A DNA stretch of 64,000 nt from Thiothrix litoralis. Lineage in GTDB: Bacteria; Pseudomonadota; Gammaproteobacteria; Thiotrichales; Thiotrichaceae. Both the position numbers and the translations under genes were made by a program. A model generated the notes under the pieces. The model ran no database searches and was not told the DNA's origin. It saw only the letters and a list, made by a program, of their open reading frames with translations. The stretch lies in assembly GCF_017901135.1 (NCBI RefSeq), contig NZ_CP072801.1:248001-312000 (forward strand), read 5' to 3'. Of the stretch, positions 17,568 through 26,614 are shown piece after piece; the first letter of the stretch is position 1; each line of letters opens with the position of its first letter.

Positions 17568-18077
17568 CTACTGTAACAACCACTGATTCGGATCAACATA
17601 AAACAGCTTGTTCCAAGCCTGCGGCACACTCGCGTTATACAGCCACGGCTGCGGGTAAGGCGTGCGGATGGCGTAATGCAAGTGCGGTGGCTTGCCCTTG
17701 GCATTGCCCGACGTGCCGACTGTACCCAGTGGTTCACCCGCTTTTACCCAGCGTAACGCTTGCGTATCAATGCGTTGCAGGTGCGCGTAATAATGCAAGC
17801 GCCACTTGCCACCCAGCACCAGCACGCTATTGCCACCCATGCTATCCACCCCGGTATGCACCACCAAGCCTTGGGTAGCCGCCAGCACGGGCGTGCCTTC
17901 CTTGGCGAAAATGTCGATGCCTTTGTGTGTGCCGGAACGTCCCCACGGGTAATACCAGAACGATTGCGGGTTCCAGTCTGCCGCCGTCGCGCCGCTGACC
18001 GGGATGCGCGGTGTTTCGGGCAGTAATGCAACCGCCGCCACGAATGCTAGTAATAATGCCAGCAAGGTCTTTTTCAT
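17568..18077 (-). CDS. M23-family (LytM-type) peptidase, exported
   Basis: The 169-residue protein has an N-terminal signal peptide or anchor (KKTLLALLLAFVAAVALL) and a single M23 endopeptidase domain. Zinc ligands are visible as His and Asp in GTHKGIDIFA, and as the HxH motif in PPHLHYAI. The central GNSVLVLGGKWRLHYYAHLQ segment matches the family. Such proteins cut peptidoglycan cross-links or, if inactive, regulate amidases; here the active-site residues are kept. The gene is short but complete and ends close to the phased repeat region. Confidence 0.9.
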   Translation of the reverse strand: MKKTLLALLLAFVAAVALLPETPRIPVSGATAADWNPQSFWYYPWGRSGTHKGIDIFAKEGTPVLAATQGLVVHTGVDSMGGNSVLVLGGKWRLHYYAHLQRIDTQALRWVKAGEPLGTVGTSGNAKGKPPHLHYAIRTPYPQPWLYNASVPQAWNKLFYVDPNQWLLQ

Positions 18078-18276
18078 CGCCTATCCTTTGCGTGCTTGTG
18101 TGTCTGCACAGCATAAGCATAGGTTTTGCAGAAATACCTCAATCAATACGGAAAGTTTGTGCAGAGTTAGCCGTTTGTCGTTTAAACCGTTTTGGCTGGG
18201 CTTGCGTTGTTACTTTTCGGCTAAACAGGCAGACTACGCAGGTGAGTAATACGTCATGCTCAAGAAAGGAGTTTTC

Positions 18277-18966
18277 ATGCTGACTGTCAAGATTGTTGAA
18301 CCGCTTCAGGCCATCGAATGGTTGAAGTTCGGTTGGCGCATGTTCCGGGCAAATCCGGTGAATTGGGCGCTGATGGGGTTATTGTTTGGGGTGATTGTGC
18401 TGGTCTTAAGCATGTTGCCGTTTCTCGGTGGGGTGCTGCTGAATATGGCCGTGCCCTTGCTGACCGGCGGCATGTTGCTGGCCGTGAAAAATGCTCATGC
18501 GGGTAAGCAGACTGAAATTCCTGAGTTATTCAGTGCATTCAAGGATGAAACCACCCGTTACCAGTTGTTGATGCTGGGCGCTTTGATGTTGGGCGCGGGT
18601 TTCGTCGCCGCTATCCTTAGCAAGTTATTGGTGGGGGATATGATCAGCATTGATGAGCTGACCGGGATGCCGATCTTCAATTTTGGTGGCAGTATACTGG
18701 TTTTCCTGTTGCTGGTTAGCTTGGGCATGGGGATGTTGTTCACCTATGCGCCTGCCTTGGTGGTGTTTAACGGCATGAGTGCGTTAGAAGCAGTGAAAGG
18801 TAGTTTCCAAGGTGCGTGGGCGAATGCGTTACCTTTCGTGGTATTTGCTTTGCTTTATATGGTGCTGGCGTTTGTGGCGTCGATTCCGATGATGCTGGGT
18901 TTTCTGGTGCTGATCCCGGTCATGATGGGAGCCGTTTATGCCAGTTACAAGGATATTTTTAAATGA
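18277..18966 (+). CDS. BPSS1780-family integral membrane protein
   Basis: The start ATG at 18277 is preferred because AAAGGAG lies just before it; an ATG at 18256 would put that site inside the gene. The 229-residue product has a conserved N-terminal WLKFGWRMFRANPVNWALMG segment and about five to six hydrophobic helices. These features fit the BPSS1780 family, whose role is unknown. It overlaps the start of the aldo/keto reductase by 4 bp (ATGA), so the two are translated together. Confidence 0.8.
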   Translation: MLTVKIVEPLQAIEWLKFGWRMFRANPVNWALMGLLFGVIVLVLSMLPFLGGVLLNMAVPLLTGGMLLAVKNAHAGKQTEIPELFSAFKDETTRYQLLMLGALMLGAGFVAAILSKLLVGDMISIDELTGMPIFNFGGSILVFLLLVSLGMGMLFTYAPALVVFNGMSALEAVKGSFQGAWANALPFVVFALLYMVLAFVASIPMMLGFLVLIPVMMGAVYASYKDIFK

Positions 18967-19760
18967 TGGAAAAGCGTCCGGTAGCCGCTACCGGCATGGC
19001 AATCAGCCCGTTGGGGTTGGGCACGGTCAAATTCGGGCGTAATCAAGGCGTTAAATACCCACAAGGCTTTGAACTGCCTTCTGATCGAGAAGTGCGCGAA
19101 TTGCTGGCGCTGGCTTTCGACCTTGGCATTAACCTGCTGGACACCGCACCCGCCTACGGTTTGAGCGAGGAACGTATTGGCAAACTGCTGCCGACTTCCC
19201 GCCACGAATGGGTGATCGAAACCAAGGTGGGCGAACATTTCCGTGATGGCGAATCCAGCTTCGACTTCAGTGCAGCGGGCACGCGCCTCAGCGTGGAAAA
19301 CAGTTTGCGCCTGCTGAAAACCGATTACCTCGACATGGTGCTGATCCATTCCGATGGCGATGATGTGCGCATTCTGCGTGAAGAGGCAGTGCTGGATACC
19401 TTGTTACACATGCGTGAGCAAGGCTGGGTGCGCTCGGTTGGCATTTCCTCGAAAACCGTGGAAGGTGGTTTGTTGGCCTATGAACTCGGTTGTGACGTGG
19501 TGATGGCGGCTTACAACCCGCTGTACACCGACGAATTGCCGGTGCTGGAAGCCGCCGCCCAACAGGGCAAGGCCGTGCTGGTGAAAAAAGCCTTTGCCAG
19601 CGGACATCTGGATAAATTCAGCGGTGCGAATCCTGTAGAACAGGCGCTGAGCTTTATCCTCGCACAAGCGGGCGCTACCAGCGTGGTGCTAGGAACAATC
19701 AACCCCAAACATTTGCGCGAGAATGTGGCGGTGGCGCTAGAGGTGTTAGGTGAGACGTAA
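18963..19760 (+). CDS. Aldo/keto reductase
   Basis: NAD(P)H-dependent oxidoreductases of this family are (beta/alpha)8 barrels. The catalytic tetrad can be seen: Asp and Tyr in NLLDTAPAYGLSEERIG, Lys in WVIETKVGEH and His in DMVLIHSDG. The phosphate-binding C-terminal part is present as TSVVLGTINPKHLREN. The length of 265 residues is slightly short but normal for the YqkF/bacterial subgroup. Overlap with the previous membrane protein gene and with the downstream waaA start shows an operon. The substrate cannot be predicted. Confidence 0.9.
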   Translation: MMEKRPVAATGMAISPLGLGTVKFGRNQGVKYPQGFELPSDREVRELLALAFDLGINLLDTAPAYGLSEERIGKLLPTSRHEWVIETKVGEHFRDGESSFDFSAAGTRLSVENSLRLLKTDYLDMVLIHSDGDDVRILREEAVLDTLLHMREQGWVRSVGISSKTVEGGLLAYELGCDVVMAAYNPLYTDELPVLEAAAQQGKAVLVKKAFASGHLDKFSGANPVEQALSFILAQAGATSVVLGTINPKHLRENVAVALEVLGET

Positions 19761-21012
19761 TCTTTACACTGTTTTGATGTACTTTCTGACACCCATCTTC
19801 ATCCTGCGCTTGCTGTGGCGTAGCCGTGCTAACCCGGCATATCGGCAGCGCCTCGCCGAGCGTTTTGGCTTTGGTACGGTGCGCGGTTCCTGTATCTGGC
19901 TGCACGCGGTATCCGTCGGGGAAACCATTGCCGCCCGCCCGTTGGTGGAACGTTTGCTGAAGGAATTTCCCCAACACACACTGCTGGTGACAACGACGAC
20001 GCCTACGGGGTCGGATACGGTCAAGCGCCTGTTCGGTGAACGGGTCAAGCACTGTTATTTGCCTTACGACTTGCCGGATGCACTGGCGCGTTTGCTGAGG
20101 CGGGTGCAGCCTAGATTGCTGGTGGTGATGGAAACCGAAATCTGGCCGAACCTTTACGCCGCTTGCGCCCAACGCAATATTCCGTTGTTGCTAGCGAATG
20201 CGCGGCTGTCGGAACGTTCGATGCGGGGCTATGCGCGGATTGATAAGTTGGTGTGGGAAACACTGGCAAATGTCAGTTTGATTGCGGCACGCGGTGAGCA
20301 AGATGCCTTGCATTTCCAGCAGCTCGGTGCTTATGCTGAACAAGTGGTGGTGTGCGGCAATATCAAGTTTGATTGGCAGATTCCCACCGGGCTGGTGGAA
20401 CAGGGCAAGCAATGGCGCCAGCAGTGGGGCGCAAGTCGCCCGGTGTGGGTGGCCGCCAGTACGCATCCGGGTGAAGACAAGATTATCCTGCGCGTGTTTG
20501 CCCGGTTGCGGGAAGCGTTGCCGGAGTTGCTGCTGATTATGGTGCCGCGCCACCCAGAACGCTTTGATGCTGTTGCCCGCTTGTGTGCGGAGAGCGGTTT
20601 GCCCAGTGTGCGGCGCAGTGCGGGCAGTGATTTTTCCTCTGATACCGCCATTATTGTGGGTGATAGTATGGGAGAAATGTTGTTGTGGTATGCTTCCGCC
20701 GATGTGGCCTTCATCGGTGGCAGCCTAGTGGCTCACGGCGGACATAACCCGTTGGAAGCGGCTGCTTTTGGCTTGCCGGTGGTCAGTGGCGTACACGTAC
20801 ACAACTTCGCCGACATCTTTCCGCCCCTGTGTGAGGCAGGTGGTGCAATACTGGTGGCGGGCGAAGCTGAGCTGTACGCACCCTTGCTGACGTGGTTGCA
20901 GGATGCGGAAGTGCATCACCAGACAGGTGTTGCCGCCCAACATTTTTTCCAACAAAATCAAGGTGCTTTGGATTGCCTGATGCAATCCGTACACCGCTTG
21001 ATGAAAATATAA
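19750..21012 (+). CDS. waaA: 3-deoxy-D-manno-octulosonic acid (Kdo) transferase
   Basis: WaaA (KdtA) adds Kdo from CMP-Kdo to lipid IVA in the inner leaflet of the inner membrane. The 420-residue GT-B enzyme has an N-terminal membrane helix (VLMYFLTPIFILRLLWRSR). It also has the family motifs GSCIWLHAVSVGE, TTTTPTGSDTV, METEIWPNLY, LLANARLSERS and the C-terminal FIGGSLVAHGGHNPLEAAAF. The start GTG at 19750 overlaps the aldo/keto reductase by 11 bp. Its presence confirms an LPS-making, Gram-negative host. Confidence 0.95.
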   Translation: MRRNLYTVLMYFLTPIFILRLLWRSRANPAYRQRLAERFGFGTVRGSCIWLHAVSVGETIAARPLVERLLKEFPQHTLLVTTTTPTGSDTVKRLFGERVKHCYLPYDLPDALARLLRRVQPRLLVVMETEIWPNLYAACAQRNIPLLLANARLSERSMRGYARIDKLVWETLANVSLIAARGEQDALHFQQLGAYAEQVVVCGNIKFDWQIPTGLVEQGKQWRQQWGASRPVWVAASTHPGEDKIILRVFARLREALPELLLIMVPRHPERFDAVARLCAESGLPSVRRSAGSDFSSDTAIIVGDSMGEMLLWYASADVAFIGGSLVAHGGHNPLEAAAFGLPVVSGVHVHNFADIFPPLCEAGGAILVAGEAELYAPLLTWLQDAEVHHQTGVAAQHFFQQNQGALDCLMQSVHRLMKI

Positions 21013-21022
21013 ATGAGGCTAA

Positions 21023-21421
21023 ATGATGAAATTACTGACCCCTTTCATGCTGGCAATGGCTGTTGCAGCATTCGCCCTGACCGCTTGCGGCGAGAAACAA
21101 AGCGGCACAGCGACTGCGCCGGAGACGGCGGGCAAACCGATGGAACAGGCGGTTGCGCCGAGTTCACCACCGAAGGCAACCGAAACAGCAGAAGCTGCCA
21201 GCGACGTGCATCCGGGCAAGGCTATCCATGACGCCAACTGCATCAGTTGCCATGATGCGGGCGTTTACACCCGTGCTGACCACAAGATGAAAGATTATGG
21301 GATGCTCGTCGCGCAGGTACGCCGCTGTGACGCCAACCTCGGTTCCAAACTGTTCGACGATGACATAAACAAAGTGACCGAGTACCTGAACGACACCTAC
21401 TATAAATTCCCGAAATCCTAA
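21023..21421 (+). CDS. Lipoprotein cytochrome c, mono-heme
   Basis: The 132-residue product has a lipoprotein signal with lipobox LTAC (residue 22-25) and a Pro/Ala/Glu-rich linker. One heme-binding site CISCH follows, and a Met in KMKDYGM could be the sixth ligand. The C-terminal part has the two-helix look of cytochrome c5-like domains. It should carry electrons in the periplasm, tethered to a membrane. It lies 10 bp after waaA, and a [2Fe-2S] ferredoxin gene follows after 14 bp. Confidence 0.9.
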   Translation: MMKLLTPFMLAMAVAAFALTACGEKQSGTATAPETAGKPMEQAVAPSSPPKATETAEAASDVHPGKAIHDANCISCHDAGVYTRADHKMKDYGMLVAQVRRCDANLGSKLFDDDINKVTEYLNDTYYKFPKS

Positions 21422-21435
21422 GTTAGCACAAGCCC

Positions 21436-21714
21436 ATGCCCTACACCGTCACTATCCAGAACACCCCTTGGCGCTTTCAGGTGAACGAAGGCGAAACCGT
21501 GCTGCAAGCCGCCTTGCGTCAGGAAATTCCGGTACCGTGGGGTTGTGGCGGTGGGATTTGTGGCGTGTGCATGGGGCAAATCGTCTCGGGGGAAATGATT
21601 TACCCCGACGGCGAACCGCTGGCACTGTTTGAAGAAGATGCCGCAGCGGGCAAGGGGCTGTTCTGTGTCGGCGAACCGGCTTCCGATCTGGTGCTGGAAG
21701 TGCCAGAAATCTAG
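21436..21714 (+). CDS. [2Fe-2S] plant-type ferredoxin
   Basis: The 92-residue beta-grasp protein has the cluster ligands in PWGCGGGICGVCMGQ (Cys-x4-Cys-x2-Cys) and the last Cys in KGLFCVGEP. The C-x4-C-x2-C spacing is that of plant-type ferredoxins and of ferredoxin domains of oxygenase reductases. It may supply electrons to an oxygenase such as the Rieske enzyme at 2.9 kb, though no reductase is adjacent and the distance is 17 kb. It shares the plus-strand group with waaA and cytochrome c and converges with the GDYXXLXY gene (4-bp overlap at the stops). Confidence 0.9.
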   Translation: MPYTVTIQNTPWRFQVNEGETVLQAALRQEIPVPWGCGGGICGVCMGQIVSGEMIYPDGEPLALFEEDAAAGKGLFCVGEPASDLVLEVPEI

Positions 21715-22223
21715 TCTAATCCGTCCACTGCTGCCTTCCACGGCTTGCCACCAATCAGCAAGTCGCGGATGGCGGCATTGCCTTGCATATCCACCGCCAA
21801 CACCAGTTCACCCTGCTGATCACGCACCTTGGCTTCCAGCACTTGCGCGTAGGCTTCGGGAATGTAGAAACGCTCAATCCCCGCGCTAAACACGCCGTTA
21901 TCGCACCGCCCGTGGATGAACAGCGTGCAATCGGGCGGCAATTCATCCGTTGGATACAACCCCCGTTGCGGACGCAGGCACACGCTGGCCTGCCCCTGTT
22001 GTTTGTCACAAACCGCTTCCACGCCGTAATCCACCCGGTAAATCAGGTAATGCCCGGAAAGCAAATCACGCGGGTCGAAACCACTGATGGGCAGAGTCAC
22101 TGCCACGCCGCTGTTACGCTGCACGCTTTTCAGGTAAGCACTGCCCGCCAGTGCCAGAATCGGTAATACCAAGGCCACGATCAGCCAGCGCTTTCTGTTC
22201 AAGTTTGCAACCCCGTTGTCCAT
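21711..22223 (-). CDS. GDYXXLXY-type membrane-anchored protein
   Basis: The 170-residue protein has a single N-terminal membrane helix (WLIVALVLPILALAGSAYL) followed by an extracytoplasmic domain. The family signature is present with one change, as SGHYLIYRVDY. This family is regularly found next to DUF2157/DUF4401 membrane proteins, as here: the upstream DUF2157 gene overlaps its start by 25 bp. Function is unknown. Confidence 0.8.
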   Translation of the reverse strand: MDNGVANLNRKRWLIVALVLPILALAGSAYLKSVQRNSGVAVTLPISGFDPRDLLSGHYLIYRVDYGVEAVCDKQQGQASVCLRPQRGLYPTDELPPDCTLFIHGRCDNGVFSAGIERFYIPEAYAQVLEAKVRDQQGELVLAVDMQGNAAIRDLLIGGKPWKAAVDGLD

Positions 22224-23395
22224 GCCCGCAGGCGGTCACGCGACTTGTACCACAGCCAGGTCATGCCGATGATCAAGCTGCCGGAAACGATCAGCCCCAC
22301 CCCGGTGGCTGCCAGCCCGCCCATCGCCTGAAAGTACAGGATCACAAAGCGTAGCCCGATCAAAAACGTCACCAGATTGAAGGTATGCTGCCGCCCGCTA
22401 TTTCCCGAATGCAACGCATACAGGAACAGAATGGCGAGTGTCAGTAAGGGGGCGCGGATGTCATCCGCCTGCCAGAAACTGACCGTAGCCTGTGCCTGTG
22501 ACCCAAACAGGCTGTAACGGCTTTGCCCGCTAAACAGCCAATCAGGGTGGAAATACAGCAGCAGCAAGCCCAATGCCCCCAGCAATAACAGCCGGTTCAG
22601 CCAGCGGTATTCGCGGTGTAACAGGATTCCCAGTGCCAGTAGCCCGGCGGTCATATAAGCAGGCACAAACCACGCCAGTTGATATTCCGTCATTTCGCCA
22701 CCGGAACGCGCAATGTCGATCATGGCCAGCGCAATCATCGCGGTAATTTGGAACCAGAAGTACAGGCTGGTGCTAAAGCCGCGCAAGGTTTTTACCGGAA
22801 ACGTGGCGTAATACAGCGTGGCGGATAGTAAGGGAGCCAGCAGCAACACCGCAGGCAAGGTTTTCCATTGCTGCCAGATGTCAGGGGTGGTGAAATCGAC
22901 CAGACTCCACACCAACCCTTGCAGCAATAATGTTACCCAGAAAAAGCGCGTAAACAGGCTGCGGGCAAACAGGCTCAGCAAAAATGTAATTGCCGCCCAG
23001 AACAGCAGCGCGTGATACCACTGCCCGCTGATGTGAAAAATTTGCGAAATCAAGCCAATGCTCGCCAGACACAGCAGCATGAAACTCACCAGCAGCACTT
23101 CAAACCACACCCCGTGGCGGCGTTGGGGGTATTGCCAGAAAATGCCCCCCGCCAACACCGACAGCAGCGCGAAATCCACCCCCAGTTTGGTGCTATCGGC
23201 GATGTGCGCCCAATTCGCCGCAATCAGCGAAATCACGCCCAGCCCGATGATCACCGCGCCGAGGATCATGAAACTGTACAGCCAGCCGTTGGCGTTCTGA
23301 CGGCGCTCGGCTTCAAAACTGAGGATATTGGCGTGTTGCGCTGGGGTAATTAACCCAGCTTGGAGCCATTGATTAAGTTTAGTGATAGTGGTCAC
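22199..23395 (-). CDS. DUF2157 multi-pass membrane protein
   Basis: The 398-residue product begins with a soluble helical part (LNQWLQAGLITPAQHANIL) typical of DUF2157, then has about ten to twelve membrane helices, starting with YSFMILGAVIIGLGVISLIAAN. The partner GDYXXLXY gene is coupled downstream. The role is unknown. The ATG at 23395 has no strong ribosome-binding site. Confidence 0.85.
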   Translation of the reverse strand: MTTITKLNQWLQAGLITPAQHANILSFEAERRQNANGWLYSFMILGAVIIGLGVISLIAANWAHIADSTKLGVDFALLSVLAGGIFWQYPQRRHGVWFEVLLVSFMLLCLASIGLISQIFHISGQWYHALLFWAAITFLLSLFARSLFTRFFWVTLLLQGLVWSLVDFTTPDIWQQWKTLPAVLLLAPLLSATLYYATFPVKTLRGFSTSLYFWFQITAMIALAMIDIARSGGEMTEYQLAWFVPAYMTAGLLALGILLHREYRWLNRLLLLGALGLLLLYFHPDWLFSGQSRYSLFGSQAQATVSFWQADDIRAPLLTLAILFLYALHSGNSGRQHTFNLVTFLIGLRFVILYFQAMGGLAATGVGLIVSGSLIIGMTWLWYKSRDRLRAWTTGLQT

Positions 23396-23547
23396 AGTTA
23401 TTATGATAAATTAAGTTGATGATGAGCGGTGTTTTTGGATCTCTGCATGTTTATAGGCTTTAAGTATTCTACACGGTTCGTCAGCGTGTAAACCTATCAA
23501 AATATGGCTTGGATGGTGAATTTTTTGAATCAGAAGGAGCTCGGGTT

Positions 23548-25734
23548 ATGGTTTCACAGCAAACAGGGACAGGCTTTGTTGCTCTGTCCAGTAGATTTCC
23601 TTGGTGGCGGCTTGCTTTATTGCCGCTCGCAGCTTCACTGCTGACAGCGTGCGGTGATGCAACTAACATCGCGAACAGCGATGATGGTTTGTCCTCAGAT
23701 TTGGCTACTATCGCATCAACCCGGCCTGTTGTGGAGAATACTTCCCAGACCAGTTCGGAAACGGTAACTATCCCCACCCGAGTCAACACGGCTCCTGCTG
23801 CCAGTAGTAGCACTGATTATCGGAGTAGTGGTCATACTGAACTGGATCAGCGGGATACTCCCCAGACCAGTTCGGGAACGGTAACTATCCCCACCCGAGC
23901 CAACACGACTCCTGTTGCCAGTAATGTAACAATTTCTGACAGCAACGGCGGCAGTGCCATGGTTGGGGATCTCCTGAACGGTACTTATACCTATACTGAC
24001 GCAAAAAATGATCCACAAGGTATATCCACTTTTCGCTGGTTGCGTAATGGCAGTGTAATTGCCGGGGCAACCAGCCAAAGCTACATGATTGTGGCAGCAG
24101 ACGCGGGGACAACCATTACTTTTGAGGTGATACCTGTCGCCGCTAGCCGTCAAGCTGGTATAACAACAGGGGCTTCCGTCACATCCAGTGGTATTAATGT
24201 CGTTGCTACCTCATCACCGGTAAATGTTACCATTAGCGGAAAAGCTACCTTTGATTTGGTTCCTGTTAAACTAACGGGACTTGATTATAACAATACCGTT
24301 ATTTCCAATGTCCGCAAGGCAACGGTTGAAGCATTGGATGCTTCCAATACGGTGATAGCCAGCACCAAAACGGGTATTGATGGTACGTATAGTGTTACCG
24401 TCCCGGCAAACACCCCGGTGAAAATCCGGGTCAAAGCTGAACTGGCTGATTATAGTTTAATGGTTGTCGATAATACTAACAGTCAAGCATTGTATAGCTT
24501 GGACGGGAGCCTGACGACTAGTGGCATGAGTAATTCAACCCGTGACTTATATGCGCCCTCTGGTTGGGGAGGAAACGGTTATACATCAGGTGCTGCCCGG
24601 AAGTCTGCTCCTTTTGCTATCCTTAACAGTATGTATACTGTCTGTGAGAAAATCAGGGCTGTTGATCCTGCCGCCACTTTTTCTCCCCTGAAGGTTAACT
24701 GGTCAGTAAACAATGTTCCAACCGTTGGTGATAAGGCGTTGGGGCAGATTGACACTTCTCATTATGATAGCGACGTAGTCGGGTTGTATATCTTGGGGAA
24801 GGAAAATGTTGATACCGATGAGTTTGATGATCACATCATGATTCACGAGTGGGGTCATTATTTCGAAGACAAGTTCTCCCGTTCTGATAGCATGGGAGGT
24901 ATCCATAGTGATGGAGATATTCTTGATATGCGCCTTGCATTTGGTGAGGCTTGGGGTAATGCCCTGTCAGGCATGATTACTGACGACCCGTTGTATGTGG
25001 ATACATCCGGTATGAATCAAGCATCCATTGGTCTCGAGTTGAATGTTGAGACGCAGGAAGCCGTTGAGCCAGGCTTTTACAGCGAGGGTTCATTACAGCG
25101 GGTTCTGTATGATCTTTATGATTCTACAAATGAAACGGGTGATGCAGTATCCTTGGGCTTTGGATCCATCTACTCTACCATGATAGGTAAAGAAAAAAAT
25201 ACCCAAGCCTATACCAGCATCTTTACCTTTATCAAGGCGATTAAAGAAAATAACCCAAGCCAAGCGGCTAATATAGATTCGGTTGTCGCCATGGAAAATA
25301 TGGAACCAATTAATGACATTTATGGTAGTGCTCAAACGGATAACCGCAGTGGGAACCTCAATGTTCTTCCCATTTACACGCCCTTAACGGTTGGTGGTGG
25401 TGCTGTAGAGCGTTGTAGCGTAGTTGACCTGAGTGCCCCCAACCCTGGCAACCGTTTGTCTGTAAGGCGTTACTTTAGATTTACGATTGCAGCAGCAGGC
25501 GATTACACGATAACAGCCGAACGGACTTCGGGGCGAGATCCAGCAAAAATAGTTTTTAATGTGGCGAAGGCATCACCGTTCAATGCAACATTTATCGAGG
25601 CGCAGGATACGGCACCAAATACACAAACAGTTACTCAAAACTTGGTTGCGGGTGATTATGTGATGGAGGTTTATGACGTTGATAATGCAGAAGGTGCTGG
25701 AGCAAATGTTTGCTTTAATGTATCCATTAACTAA
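23548..25734 (+). CDS. Surface lipoprotein with gluzincin-type metallopeptidase motif
   Basis: The start at 23548 is chosen because AGAAGGAG precedes it and it gives a normal lipoprotein signal (lipobox LTAC); an upstream ATG at 23509 lacks a site. After a Ser/Thr-rich stretch with a duplicated 20-residue unit and two Ig/CNA-like beta domains (about 130-300) comes a zinc-peptidase region. It holds HEWGH at residues 433-437 and a downstream Glu at 467 in FGEAWGN, the layout of a gluzincin. A C-terminal beta domain (about 610-728) resembles a pre-peptidase C-terminal module. Total length is 728 residues. A protease acting at the cell surface is likely; the substrate is unknown. Confidence 0.8.
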   Translation: MVSQQTGTGFVALSSRFPWWRLALLPLAASLLTACGDATNIANSDDGLSSDLATIASTRPVVENTSQTSSETVTIPTRVNTAPAASSSTDYRSSGHTELDQRDTPQTSSGTVTIPTRANTTPVASNVTISDSNGGSAMVGDLLNGTYTYTDAKNDPQGISTFRWLRNGSVIAGATSQSYMIVAADAGTTITFEVIPVAASRQAGITTGASVTSSGINVVATSSPVNVTISGKATFDLVPVKLTGLDYNNTVISNVRKATVEALDASNTVIASTKTGIDGTYSVTVPANTPVKIRVKAELADYSLMVVDNTNSQALYSLDGSLTTSGMSNSTRDLYAPSGWGGNGYTSGAARKSAPFAILNSMYTVCEKIRAVDPAATFSPLKVNWSVNNVPTVGDKALGQIDTSHYDSDVVGLYILGKENVDTDEFDDHIMIHEWGHYFEDKFSRSDSMGGIHSDGDILDMRLAFGEAWGNALSGMITDDPLYVDTSGMNQASIGLELNVETQEAVEPGFYSEGSLQRVLYDLYDSTNETGDAVSLGFGSIYSTMIGKEKNTQAYTSIFTFIKAIKENNPSQAANIDSVVAMENMEPINDIYGSAQTDNRSGNLNVLPIYTPLTVGGGAVERCSVVDLSAPNPGNRLSVRRYFRFTIAAAGDYTITAERTSGRDPAKIVFNVAKASPFNATFIEAQDTAPNTQTVTQNLVAGDYVMEVYDVDNAEGAGANVCFNVSIN

Positions 25735-25769
25735 CCATCAAAGTCTAATGTTTACAGAGGTTATTGATT

Positions 25770-26363
25770 ATGAAACAGAATAAGACAGCATTGGCAATTG
25801 TCATTGCGTTAGTGACGTTGGTTGGTTGTGGCAAAGCAGATGTCAGCCATAGTGCGGCAGCAGCTCCTGCCCCTGCTGGAGTTGAAAATACGACAGTGCT
25901 GGTAGGCTCTACCAAAGGGCAGTACCAGAAACCGGGCGCACCTGTTGACCTGACGTATAAGTCTGATAAGGTTAGCGTGGGTGAGACCAGTAATATCAGT
26001 GCAGTATTTCATTTGGCTGCCTTTAATATTGATAGTGCTAAAGTTGACGTTATTGTAGACGACGGGTTGTTAGTAACGGGGTTGGCGGGTGATTCATTCA
26101 TGCTCGATTTAAAGTCGAATGTAGTAGATTATCCGCTGTCATTTTCTGCCTATCCTAGTGATGCTGGACTACGTTATGTCAATCTGATAGTGACGACAAC
26201 GAAAGGCGGGGAATCGCAATCACGAGCCTTTTCAATTCCCGTTCAGGCAGATGGTGCTAGTAATGCTCGAGCGATGAGTAGGCCAACGTCGTCAGTTGAA
26301 TATGATGCTAACAATAATCCAATCTTGCCAATGAAAGCGGAAGAGACGATTAAGGTTAACTAG
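25770..26363 (+). CDS. Small lipoprotein, unknown
   Basis: The start ATG at 25770 follows AGAGGTTATT. The 197-residue protein has a lipoprotein signal (VTLVGCGKA) and an all-beta, Ig-like body. It lies 35 bp after the metallopeptidase gene and is probably co-expressed, perhaps as an accessory or chaperone-like partner. I do not recognise a family. Two hairpins in the following 250-bp gap close this transcription unit. Confidence 0.7.
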   Translation: MKQNKTALAIVIALVTLVGCGKADVSHSAAAAPAPAGVENTTVLVGSTKGQYQKPGAPVDLTYKSDKVSVGETSNISAVFHLAAFNIDSAKVDVIVDDGLLVTGLAGDSFMLDLKSNVVDYPLSFSAYPSDAGLRYVNLIVTTTKGGESQSRAFSIPVQADGASNARAMSRPTSSVEYDANNNPILPMKAEETIKVN

Positions 26364-26423
26364 GCTGATTATTTCAATACGCAGAGTTATAGACAAGTTC
26401 ATTGTTAAACTAGGCTTTGTCCG

Positions 26424-26453
26424 AGGAGTTGGTGAGTAATCTCACCCGCTCCT
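26424..26453 (+). terminator. Hairpin after the metallopeptidase-lipoprotein unit
   Basis: An inverted repeat AGGAG-TT-GGTGAG-TAAT-CTCACC-CG-CTCCT is followed by TTGTCG. The stem is strong but the T-run is poor, so termination may be weak. Confidence 0.5.
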
Positions 26454-26540
26454 TTGTCGTGAATAGATATTATCTTAACTGTCAAGTCCCGATAGATCAT
26501 ATACTTTATCAGTGCCATAACGGCCTAACCGTTAGTCGTT

Positions 26541-26562
26541 TCCCGCTCCTTGTCGAGCGGGA
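26541..26562 (+). terminator. Second hairpin upstream of impA
   Basis: A perfect stem TCCCGCTC/GAGCGGGA with a six-base loop lies 53 bp before the ImpA gene. It lacks a T-run. It could be a terminator of the upstream unit or a leader hairpin. The loop region repeats the motif GCTCCT(T)TGTCG of the first hairpin. Confidence 0.4.
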
Positions 26563-26614
26563 ACTCCCGTATCATGACGCAACCTTTTACCCATGAATAA
26601 CAATAAATTGCGCC

